Below are positions 1-11,454 of a DNA stretch of 64,000 bases, in pieces. Where the stretch lies: positions 2,666,001 to 2,730,000 of the forward strand of contig NW_026570224.1 in the NCBI RefSeq assembly GCF_019649055.1. Direction: 5' to 3'. This DNA comes from Paramacrobiotus metropolitanus (lineage: Eukaryota; Tardigrada; Eutardigrada; Parachela; Macrobiotidae). A program made the position numbers and the translations under genes. Below the pieces are notes generated by a model, which was not told the origin of the DNA, ran no database searches, and was given only the letters and a program-made list of their open reading frames with translations. How positions within the stretch are numbered: the stretch's first letter is position 1; each line of letters begins with the position of its first letter.

Positions 1-262
1 TGTGAGCGGAGCAGCTTTAGTATGCGTAAGAAGTACATGTATTTTTCAGAATTCGCAGTGACAGTTCATCACCCTATCATTCAGCGTGTTGTAACTGTGG
101 GATTTTCTTTCACAATCAAGTTAGTGCCCGAGGCGAGTGCTAGAATCATTAAATAATTAATCGTTAGTTTGTAGCCTAGGAAAGTGTACCGTGTGATTGA
201 ACTATTGGTTCAGTTAGTTATGATGTTGTCTCTTAATTTATTTTCTAATCTTTGAGATAGTA
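1..262. other. 5' flank of the ZNRF gene
   Basis: No coding exon is recognised here. It is probably 5' UTR or promoter sequence of the gene that starts at 263. An additional upstream exon outside the window cannot be excluded. Confidence 0.3.
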
Positions 263-1464
263 ATGGAAATCTGCGACAAATCAGGATTCGCTAACGAGGC
301 ATTTGTATTTTACAATCATAGAAGTAAGTTTTGATATCGTCCCCTAAATATTACTGTGCAGTGTGCTGAAGTGAAAGGTTTTATTTTGGCGGTTGTTTGA
401 AGTTGCCTTACGTGAGCTTGCAAACTGTAAGTGTAACCATAAGATAGCAATTAAGTAATCGATGACGATTACATTTCTCATGTTAGGTACTTGTAGTTTT
501 TTATGGTGGTCATGTTTAGTCGTCCGCAACTAGTCGCGGAGCCGCGAAAGGCATGACATATTTTTAAACAAACAAGTCTGTCTGCTTCCTGCACCTGATT
601 CCTGTCTGATGTGCAACAAAGCCTCCTGACGGTATCACAGGAGAACATGCTTCGATTAGAATTTAAATAAAAATTCCTGATAGAGGTAATTATTAAAGTA
701 TGAATATTTTGAGTTAAACAAAGTTCATAGGTCATTACATTTTTATTTCGAAGAATCAGAAATTCAGAATTTAAGGGGAGGTTTCCGGTCGCACGTACAA
801 TTTGTTATTCTTGAAGGAAAATTTGCTGAGGCTTGCAAGTTCCTGCGCAAATAAACATGTTAAAATTCTCTATTGTTGTTTATTAATACAGGTATTAAAT
901 GCCCTGTTTGTGGCAAGCAGATTGCTTCTGACAATGTGGAGCTTCATTTGGTGGAATGTTTGACTAAACCAAGACTGGAATACAACGGTAAGCGCGGTAA
1001 ATTGTTCTGTGAAAAACACCAAACTACGATGAGCAATGCAGGCTTTGGTTAGCGCTCGCCATTTTGACACACTAAATTTGAAACGTTTTTAATTATGTAG
1101 AGGATGTCCTTACGGAACCTAAAGGCGAATGTGTTATCTGTTTCGACGAGATGGAGTGTGGACAATCGATTGCGCGTTTGCCATGCCTTTGCATTTACCA
1201 TAAACGGTGAAATTAATTTTATTGCTTTTCTTGGTTGCATTATTTTTTTCCTTTTCATGAAGAAATAGAGATAAGAAGTAGATTATAAGCGCAGAGATGT
1301 GCTACATGTTATGTAAAACATCCTAGTCTGCAGAAGCATATGCAGTCTTTCGAAGTCATGTAATGTTTGCGAGAAAATGACAGTAGCTGACTCAAATATT
1401 TTTCAGGTGCATCGATTCGTGGTTCAGAGTAAACCGCTCTTGTCCGGAGCACCCCGGAGACTGA
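263..1464 (+). CDS. ZNRF2: ZNRF1/ZNRF2-type RING-finger E3 ubiquitin ligase, short form
   Basis: Four exons: 263..323, 892..987, 1101..1206, 1407..1464, giving 106 aa. Exon 2 carries a CPVC...H...C zinc finger followed by KPRLEYN. Exons 3 and 4 carry the C-terminal RING: CVICFDEM, the ARLPCLCIYHK stretch, CIDSWF, and NRSCPEHP next to the stop. This order and ending are diagnostic of ZNRF1/2, membrane-associated E3 ligases of the endosome/lysosome and neuronal compartments. All junctions are GT-AG and phases agree. The oddity is length: vertebrate ZNRF1/2 are about 230 aa with a disordered N-terminus bearing a myristoylation glycine at position 2. Here only about 20 residues (MEICDKSGF...) precede the zinc finger and residue 2 is Glu. 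Either an upstream alternative first exon exists or this lineage has a short form. Family assignment is firm; the start is uncertain. Confidence 0.85.
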
Positions 1465-2291
1465 TGCCATGGAGAAGAGTGCTGATACGGCATTGGATGG
1501 TGTAAATTGTACAGCTGAGCTTTGAAGGTCGGGACCGCTCTGTGATAGGGAGCAGAAGGGCGGCTAATCCATTCCTTTCCGAAGTTGATCGGTTGATCCG
1601 TTTGTTTGCGTCGGTTGTATGTATATTTTGCACATTTTCGGATATTGCTTTCTTAGGAATTTGTTTGAGCTTGTTATTGGTTAACAATGTGTTCTTTAGC
1701 TGGCCAGTGTATAGCATGCATGTACAGTACAGAGCCATTCGCCGATAATCTGCCGTTTGAACGAGATACTGTTTCTGTGTTTTAATTGTCACCGATAATG
1801 TAGATTGTACATATATAGCTTGGTTTGTTTGAAGTTTTTGAGAGACGATTGTTTTTATTCTGTGAGTTCGGCATGTGAAGATGTTTTTTTCCAAAAAAAT
1901 TGTTGCATGGCATTATCTGAATAATGCTGAAATTTTCGTATGCAGAGTTAGTAGTAACTAGTAACAGATGAGAAACACCACGGTAAGCGTTTTCGTTTAT
2001 TTTCATTTATTATCACAGAAGTTTGTTTGAAGACTTATATAGAAGACATCCTCGAAGAGCCAAACCCGGCAAGGCGTTAATAAATGAAGAATTTAACAGT
2101 ATCACAGCATTTGAGAAGGAATCTCTTAAACATGGAACCGGTTTCAGCAGAAGATTTTATGACGATTATACAAGTGCAGAAGCGCTCATTAGCTGCAATA
2201 TCGAATTTACATTGGTAAATAATTTAAGTTATCATAAAATAAGTACCGTTTACAGAACCACGAACAGTGGCAAGCAGTCTACTCTTTTACA
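1465..2291. other. Convergent intergenic region (ZNRF / NIT cyclase 1)
   Basis: This holds the 3' UTR of the ZNRF gene and the 3' flank of the first guanylate cyclase on the other strand. The reading frames here have no recognisable motif and no convincing splice context. Nothing else seen. Confidence 0.4.
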
Positions 2292-5200
2292 TTAAACGTT
2301 CGAAGGTTTGTCTTGGACCTCCGGTCCGAAAAGTTTCCTTTTTGTTTCTTTCCGGCCGACCTAAGCATGACAACAACCGTCGTAAGACATGACAGATAAT
2401 TTGATGCCCTCTACTGCTGTCCACAATACATCCTCAGAAATCAGTTCTATATTCTTCTTCCGGTATTTGATTAAGTACTCAAAATGCCATTGAAATTAAA
2501 CGTTAAAAATTTAACATTGGCCACATAATTGTTCTGTTTATTTACCAGCCAGTATGTGGTCATCAAGCCTTTGCCTTTTATCTGAAATCATCCAGAATTA
2601 CGCACCAGTAATAAACGTGGCACATACATGTATAGATATATGATACGCATGCATGTATGACATTCTCCAAGTTTGAGATTGAGAAAAAGCACTAACCGGA
2701 ATTTCACCGCGTTTCTCCAGTTCAAATACACCGAAAAATGTTATAGCGTCGTACGATGACTGGCTGCAGTGAATTCTCAGCCCTTCTCCATTGGACTCCA
2801 TGCGGCTTGCAGTATTTACTGTATCTCCGAACCTGATCAGATTGGCATGAGTGAACGCATAAATAGCTTCTTGTTATTTTGCTATCAGTAGTTATCTACC
2901 ATTAGCTGTTATTTTGCCATCACAGTTATTATAAACAAGTATTAATCAAAAGTTTGGTCATCCACTCATCCGCAACTTACACGCAGTATCTGGGCATTTT
3001 GTTACCGATGACCCCTAAAAAGCACAAGATGCGTAAAATACGTTTTGACTGTAGTCTGTAGCGATAATGGTACAGATACTGCAGTCTATTGTACATGTGC
3101 TTGATGGGATGCAAAGTATGGCTATGAGCTACCGTAACGCAGTCAGGCTATCGAAGGTAAGAATAACTTTCACGAAAATAAAAATCAAACATGAGCCAAT
3201 ACCCGAAACAGCTTTTGGGTTGTTATAAATTTTCCTACAGGATAATGTTTTGCATGACCGCAGTTTTAGGCACACTAACCGGCAACGCATGGTCCAGTGT
3301 GAATACCAATTCTTATTCTGAGCCGATACTCTGGCTTATGAGGAAGCACGATTCCGCTCACCTGAAATCATATTTTTTCGTGTAACTGTATTTGGCATTT
3401 CTATACCGGCATCACGCTGACTGAGAGGTTATGTAATTGTTGCTTAAGTTGTTCTGGTAGGTATATTAACGATATCTCAGTTTCAGATCCCTTACATCCG
3501 GTATTAGCTCTAAAGCCATGGATGCTATCTCAAAGGAATGTTTGTTTCCATTTCTCTCCGGAAGTCCGGATACGCATAAATAAGCGTCACCTAGCATGAT
3601 CAATATATAATCAGAATATGCAGATTGACCTTACATTGGGCCTGGAATCCCATAACACCCACCTATTGTTTCGACTTTATATACATCGTACGCTTCGATT
3701 CTGTTGTCCATAATTGTGTACAACTTATTTAAGGTATCCACGACTTGCAACGGCGTCGAAGCGGCACTTAAATCCGTAAACGATACAATATCACTAAAGA
3801 ATATTGTGACTTGATCAAATGATTCCTGCAACGAAACATCGCTTTGTATTTACGTACTACATTACTCGTCCGGTTAAAATTAGCTGGTCAAATAGAAATG
3901 AATGCTCCTCGTATACATGCTTGCTAAACAATTGTAAGTGCTGGATGCAGATCCAGAATGGCATTAACGGTAACATGCTTAAGTTTTATGTGCGTGCATC
4001 GATGCAGGTGAATGTAACTTGCACTTATTTACCGGATATATAGGCTGTCCCATTTTTATCTTCTCGGCAATTTGTCGCGGCATGAGCTGATTCAACACAG
4101 TTTCGGTACGCTTCTTTTCCCGCATAACTTCCTCGTTTTTTGTTTGCAGTATTTGTGCAAAACCGTGTATCTGCGAGGTAATATGGTTTAATAGTATGAT
4201 CACACTGGGAAACAAGATGGCAGCAACGATGACGACAAATATCTGAATCCACAGGGAAATATTGGAGTCATTCACTGCTGTACTCAAATTATTGGTAATA
4301 CTGGCTGTCAGATTTGTCTCAATATCGTATAATATGTTCTGGAAATTGGTCATTTGTGCATAGTAGAACAGTCCGAGGTCAATGTCAACATAGCCATTGT
4401 TTTCGTTAATCAGCTGCCGTTGTGCCGTTATATTCCTTCTTAATCCCGAAGAATACCAGCGTTGTTCAAGCATTTTAGAAATATAGGCATCATACTGTAG
4501 GCTTTTATTCAGCAGAACTTGACCCTGTGATCGTTTGTCCAGGTGCCAAATATATTCGTCCGTCGTCATGTTTCCTGGAAGCACCATTGCATAAACTTGT
4601 GTTTATATCAAACAGTAGACTTGACATGTAAATTTTTCAGAAAATTAGTTCAAAACATTCAAAACACATACTTCAAGTACTGTTATTAAAACTATAAATG
4701 AACTGCTGTAAGCGAGCGTTTCTTTTGATGTTTTTGTTGACATCCATAATTCCGCGGGTACCGTTTACTGCCCCAGTGTTAATTATATAGCGATAATCAA
4801 TACACATAACAAAATTCGCTTTCGCCTGCATAAATATTTTTAAAAAATTATCTGGACAAACAGATATTTTCTTAATATGCTATTGTCCACGCATCCTAGT
4901 TTCCAGTTAATAAATGAGTAGAAATGCAGTATAAAGGTCTTTACGTCATTTTATACACCAAGCCAACCTTTGGAATAGTAAATAGTTCCAGATGACCTTT
5001 CTGCAGCGAAGCCTTCCTTTGCCGATATGAATAAGTGATAACCTAAAGGTACAAGCTCAACAATAAGATGTCGGCACACAAAAACACACATGTGAGCCTT
5101 TTTTCAGAGAATAGAGGTTTTCATTACGTACAGATCTGTACTGATGCATTATAATGCATTAATATTTGCATACTTGCAGTAAATTTTTATCCTAAGTTGT

Positions 5201-7109
5201 ATACACACGAGCATGTACCGGCCGGTATTGTACCGTATTAACAATTTATATAGTTCTGGTTGAAATTCAGCGCAAGCTTGTACCTAATATTATATTATAC
5301 CGCTATACGTACATACCTACTGTTATACGTATATATAAAAGTGCTAGTATGCTGCCGTATTACAATTTACCAATTACAATTACAATAAGTATTAAGTACA
5401 ATAAGTATTACGTATTACAATTTAGCAATTTACCAACTAATTCCTGCCATGGTTGGTCCTGCGATTGCGACTGGACAACAGCCGATCCGATCCAATTTAG
5501 AAGCCCCGCTACCATGTCGGTGAAGAAGGTGAGCTGGGCATCCGGAGTGGACGAATTAACGAATATCCGATTCAGCACGATCTGTAAGATCATATCCTGT
5601 TTTGTCGCATAAAAATCGTCCGGTCGTCCGGTTGTTGGCCACAAGGTCATTTTATTAAGCGCATCGTCGACCATTTTCCTCCTGAAAAAGTTGCACCTGG
5701 TTTTAGCAACTTGATCCACTGGCGCTGAATCTGTATACGAGTACAATACAGGTGGTACGTACGTTTTGTAATTTCAATACGTCTTGCGCTAATCCATCTA
5801 TTGTCTAAGCTCGAGAGAAGCTGCCCGCGTTGAGCATCGATTTACAGTAGTAAATCCGCTATTTTTTCCGGATGCTGCAATTCGCGTTCACTTGAGCAGG
5901 TGTATTTAACATTCTTAACATTTAACATTTGTGTATTTAACATTCTTTTTGAAGTGGTATTACATGATGCAGCGCGAAGCAGGAACAATGTTATGTTACT
6001 AGAAACGTTTTCGACTAAACTACACCAACTCATCAATGCTTCCATACTTCTACTTACTACGTCTGTTGCAAAAAAAAATAATGAAGCATCGAGAAGAATT
6101 TTGTTAATAAGGAGATATGATATTTTAAAAAGCGCACTCAGATATTGTGCAGATATTGTAGTACAGGTTTCAATGCAATAATGATTTTATTTGGACCCTA
6201 AACAATTTTAATACCAGTCGTACCACCTATAAAACGTTTGTGATTGCTTAATCTGGACGTTTCGGTAATTATCAAAACTACTCCACTCATTTAGTGTTCG
6301 GCGAAATCACGTATCACAGCAGCATATTGTCTGTTTGAGTGGTAATTTTTGTGGACGATTTAGCATACTTGATTCAATGCTTTGTCTATATGCTTGTGCA
6401 TCTCCTGCAAGTAAAATCGGTAACCAGAAACTTAGGCGAAACTAAATATTAGCAGCTACAGAGTATGTCTAAACCGATTTCCACGAAAACATATTACCCG
6501 CTTAACTATATATGGTCATAGCGTAACGTTTTTCAAAAAACAAGGTGGCAGATGTTATATTAAAAACACACTTTAAATATCTGTTGCGACTTGCGAGAAC
6601 CATATGTTTTGCGCGATTTACCTGACCAACACTGGAGCGAGTAATCGGTCAATCATCATCCCGCAGTAAAACGTCGTTGTGCCTCTTTCCAGTCCCAGTG
6701 CATGCACAACTGCGCCCGCTTGAATCGCAAATTCCACCTCCTTACGAAATGCACTAGCCGCTTGTTGTTCGGTCAGCGCCGATTTCACAGCGAAACCGGT
6801 TTGTATTAACAGAATAACAATGGGAATACCGGCCAACAACAGGATTTTAGCTAGCTGCGAACGACGTCCTTTGACTGTTCGCGGATCATCGGAACAACGT
6901 CCCAGTGCGAGTTTTAATCGTGAGATAGAACTATGTCCGGTTGTCGTAGAAAGGGCATCAAATTTTTTGGAGGTCACTGAGCTCAGTGTCGCCACCGAAG
7001 ACGCTCGATTACCGTTGTCCATATGGTTATTTGGTAAACGGGGTTTAGAAGGAAATCGCGGTGGAGGATGCGGGAAATCCGTGCCGTTACCAAGTTTTTC
7101 CGTAGCCAT
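2292..7109 (-). CDS. Transmembrane guanylate cyclase with extracellular NIT-like domain, copy 1
   Basis: Eleven exons in transcript order: 7109..6622, 5681..5434, 5042..4968, 4574..4033, 3825..3663, 3590..3496, 3361..3280, 3014..2981, 2832..2697, 2581..2546, 2360..2292; 1968 nt, 655 aa. Order: a cytosolic Ser/Thr-rich N-terminus with [12 protein letters not shown]1 (about 86-108), an extracellular helical region (about 109-378) with an LERGTTTFY motif like the (Q)xERG signature of NIT domains, TM2 (about 379-403), a charged coiled-coil linker, then a class III cyclase domain (about 450-640). Metal-binding Asp lie in FSDIVSFT and GDAY. Guanine-selecting Glu and Cys lie in KVETIGD and MPRYC. 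Transition-state Asn/Arg lie in NTASRMES. So it should act as a homodimeric GTP-to-cGMP enzyme. There is no kinase-homology and no H-NOX domain. Start: first in-frame ATG before the juxtamembrane segment. Cyclase is certain; the NIT ligand is inferred. Confidence 0.88.
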
Positions 7110-10100
7110 ATACAATATATATCTACCACTGAACAATATCTTGTCGCTTATACAATTCGATGTACTATTAGCCACTTCCAGGTGGTATGTAGTGGCTCGA
7201 TCAGCCTAGCACTGAAAATTGACACCTTATTACGTTTCGCTTCGCGAGCTGCTTAAAAAACATGAAAGTTGCTTTTGCTGGAGCAGATAAAAACCCGCGT
7301 CCCGTCCCATAAGCCTAATACATATTTAATGCCTCCTTCCCGTTGCATTGGTTTCATTATGTTGCTCCCCGGGTAGCACGCGCGACAGGTGAACAATGCT
7401 TACGTTAAAAGCGTGCCTCCGCAAAAATCGAAGGCCGGAATGCCCAGCTAACTTGCTGTTGGCTCGCCTAATCGATGAAGACCAAATTGGCTGTACTTTG
7501 GCGGTTTGGAGTTAGCCATAAACCTCTCTCAAACTTACGAAATGTCAACATTCCGCCTGCTGACAGCAATTTGCAATCCTATTTAGACCTGATAAAGTAT
7601 TTTGTAAAGCCACTTTGCCTGACCCGTCCCGGCGATCTGCCTATCAAAACATCATAGGCGCAAAATTTCCGATAAAAGTTTTTTGTCATACCTCTGTTTG
7701 GAAAAATTATCATATTATGGCCGATGGAAGGGATCAACGGTTTCTATAGGTTTTTGGTATGTTTACAAGGCCAAACGATCCACTGCAGAAATTAACAGGC
7801 GTGGCTCTGCGGTTATTGATTCGATTCTTGTAGAACCGTAAGCATTTGTGCACTCCCAGGCATGACCTTTCTCGTGTCGCTCTGTGCGTACGTTGGGAGC
7901 ATGGCTTAATTCTGCTGAATTTCAATTTGCAGTCGATCTTGACCATGCAGTTTGTCGCTGTCGTAATCCGATTTTGCATGTTTTCAGTTTGTCTTAGTAC
8001 ACAATTAGCGATGCAAGCGCAGGTTACATGAGATCACTTGCACTCTAGATCTGGCCATGGCGTGCCAGATTGCAATTTGCAATTGCAAGCAGTTGCATAT
8101 GACACATAACCCGAAGATCTTATTGTTAATTAGAACTTTATGTGAACGGAAATACTTCTGGAGGGCAATCCGGCACTTTTAACATTTTATGCATCTCAAG
8201 AATAAGCCGCTTAATTCTTTGTCGTCTTCGAAGAACACTCTTTTAATTCATGGTGCTTAAAAATAAAAAGCCGGTATGTCTTATTATGTATAATTGTTGA
8301 TGTTTTCGTTGGTGTCAATGTACTTAGCTAAAGCGAGACCAGATTTTATATTCATAGGTGGCTATTATGAACACCTGAAGATCTTGTAAAAATTGCAACT
8401 TCCGCTATATTAAGGCGACGTGCGATTATGGTATAGACGATTTAGAATGATGAAATTTATAAACTATTTTTCCAGTAACCATATTAAGTTTTGTTATTTA
8501 AGTTTGGGTCGCAGTTCATGTTTCATTACGACACTGTATGAATATAAATGGATTTTGTGCTGTTTGTGGGATTTTCTATTGGATACTGCGCCCTTACTTC
8601 GTTGGCATTTCGCACCTCGGCTATCACGTGTGTTTTTTGTTATACATATGTCGTACAGAAATATTGTGGAAAAATTGATTAATTCAACTTTTTTTGGTAA
8701 TTCACGGGCACTGTTTACATTTATGATTTTCAAAAAGAGTATTGAAAATTCTTTCGTACTCTCTTATACTGTGGTACCTTCTTTTAAGATTGTTTGAATA
8801 AGGACGTAACAATTTAGGTAAATAAAGGTTACGCTCAACAGAATGCGGGTTCGGAGGTACTCAAACGATTCGGGCAAACCAGTCACAAGATCTGTTACTG
8901 GACTTGAATGCAATATCCGAATTACCTGATTCTGGCGTTCTTAACGAAACTCCTTTAATTTCATTTGTATTATGTAACTACCGTTGGTTGTTGCTGAATG
9001 GCCCGTCTTTTCGATTTTTATTTGAGAGCCTGTGACTGTTATTGGTTAGTGGGGTGTGTACGCTCAGCTATATTATTCACAACGGAACAGTAAACACTGT
9101 TTAGCAGTGTAACTACTACTACAAAGTATTATATTATTTTTCTGTATCATCGACCGTTGATAAGTACGTAATTACTGTACTGTGCTGTTCTACATGTTGC
9201 ATACTGTATTTGTGTAACAATTACAGTAAAACTATTTATACGTATTGTTAATTTCTCCATCGTGCATGCAAGTGTACGAAAGTCGGTGCCGCTTGGTAGT
9301 ACAATTATATATGCCGCACTCGCCAAATAATTTCTTTCTTGCTAAACTTGGAATGTTTATTTTATTATATTGACAAGTTGCATTTAACCTTGCGATTATA
9401 ATGGACAAACTAAATTAAGGCTTTTCTGGGTTGTTTTTCTTCGTCTGTCTCCTTGTATAGGACCAGTTCTGGTTGTTATAGTGTGTCTCGTTGTACTGGA
9501 GCAATCCTGATTGTAGCAAAACTAAGAGAACAATATAAACAAACCATGCTACAAAGTTGTAAGTGAAAGCAGTCAGCAGAATATCTTTGAATACCCGTTG
9601 GATGTTGATATATACGCACACTTCTTAAAATGTTTTGGCCCTCATGTTTTTTTTTATTTAAAAAACTGAAAATTAAAATTTAACTCCATTCGCCTTAAAC
9701 TGAACTAAATTCACAGGTAAACTATGTTTAGGAACTGTTTACCATTCAAATTGATGGGGTTTTAACTTGAAAACGCCTATTACAGGTCGAAGCGTCTTTA
9801 AACTGATCCAGGTACCGGTGCACATTACTTATTTACAGATACCTTTAGGTTCTAAACTGACGAACAATTGAATACGATTGATTGATGTTGATTCTTGCGC
9901 AGTTAACCATAAGTAGGTTCCGTAACTCCGTTAGATCATTTGAAGAAACAGGTAATCATAATATTATAATTGATTTGAACCGTGATTAGCTTAAAGTAAT
10001 TAAGCTAATCGCGGTTAATATTGTTCGTTTCATGAGAGGCTTGAGAGCTGTCGCAGCTGAGAATAAAAAACATAAAACCATTACTTATCCTTTAACGATA

Positions 10101-11454
10101 TTGTATCCTGTGTATATAACCTGTTACGCATACAGTCTTCCAAAATGTTGCGAGCAATACAAATGGCAGCGCGGCCTTAATATTATAACATTTCGATGAA
10201 TAGCAGCAAAAGTACTTATACAAACTGACCGCAGTTCCAGCGCTTCGAGCTATCCCTGCTACGTTTCTTGAACACCCTTGTCACTAAATATGCCGTGAGA
10301 CGTGAGTTATGCTGTTCGTTTGACCGCTTGGAATGAACCAGTATCCCAGCTGGAGCCACCTGAGTAATAGTGTCAAGTCAGTTAAGAACCTCCTCGGTCG
10401 TATTGTTGCCGGTCGAGCCAACTTTTCATCCCAGTAACCGCATAATCACGGTAAAGGTGGTAAGGACTGCAGATATATCGCCACCGCACTCGGACAGACG
10501 TAGCCACTATAGCTGCAGATAGGCTGTTGCGACAATAATATACTCGTACATTCACAGTCAGGAAGAAACCGAGAATTTTTGTGGAGCGAACTTTATTCGG
10601 TATAGACATTCATTTAATATCACAGGTAATTGACTACATATACATTTATCGCAGTAGCATGCGCAATTTTAATAGTCACCTGATTCAAATCGTATTTTTA
10701 GTCACCAAAAATAAGTAAAAGCGCACTGCATGGATAACCTTAGAGACTTTTGAAGGCATCAAATTATTTTATTAATCATCGACTTATAGCAATAATATTT
10801 AAGCATCCTGCATCGCATCCGTTGGTTGGAGATTTTCAATTCTTATACCAACCGGTGTAATCTGAATACATGTAGTATTCACAGAAATTTGTGCGCTAAG
10901 TAACAAATTTTTGCACATCGCCTACCATAGCGCACAAGCATCGCAAAGTGTGATAAGACCTCACACACTCTTTTGCATAACATTTTGTTCGGTACTGCAG
11001 AGTACAATTAGGCACCGAAAATATTAGAAGCAAATTAAATCTTTGCCGAAAAATCTGCGAAATGAACGAAAGAACTGGTAACGTGGATGATAATCACTTA
11101 GTACAGGCATTTCATAAAACTGTTTCCGGTTCTCAAAGGTTTCCCGCTGCGGATCCTTTTAGTGTTGTAGCTATTTAACACAGCTGTAAGGCACAGGGAG
11201 TGGAACGAACGCCGGCGCCCTGCGAACGATGTCACATGGCACGCCAGCATGGAACAATGTGTGTCGCAAAATTAGACATCACTGTACAATATGATCGGTG
11301 AAACAACCTCGCCGAATCTTAGCGAAATTTACAGGCACACTCAGTACCGGCGCGTCGCAAAGGATCTCAGCCCAGCATGTCCGTGCGGCAGACCGGAAAC
11401 TACGTGGATTGCTCCAGGCGACCTTGCCGCGACAGCAATCAATTAAACTTCCAT
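7110..11454. other. 4.3-kb intergenic region between the two cyclases
   Basis: The 5' flank of cyclase copy 1 and 3' flank of copy 2. No conserved domain or splice-supported gene was found on either strand. Frames such as 8420..8797 are low-complexity and lack a plausible ATG context. An imperfect hairpin at 9978..10016 is listed separately. If the two cyclases share distal control, it would sit here. Confidence 0.4.
9978..10016. repeat. Imperfect hairpin, 17-bp arms
   Basis: Left arm 9978..9994 and right arm 10000..10016 are reverse complements with one mismatch, separated by 5 nt. It is AT-rich and lies in the long intercyclase spacer. It could be a relic of a mobile element. No transcript evidence is available from sequence. 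Confidence 0.6.

Noticed and set aside
1424-1894. 156-codon open frame on the minus strand
   Set aside because: It overlaps the last ZNRF exon antisense, has no motif, and its composition looks like chance.
2023-2295. 90-codon plus-strand frame
   Set aside because: It starts with TTG, not ATG, has no recognised domain or splice support, and lies in a convergent 3' region.
2471-2581. Alternative C-terminus of cyclase 1 without the last intron
   Set aside because: The read-through tail has no counterpart in copy 2, while splicing to 2292..2360 restores a conserved tail.
8420-8797. 125-codon plus-strand frame between the cyclases
   Set aside because: No ATG start, Phe/Tyr/Leu-rich AT-driven composition, no domain.
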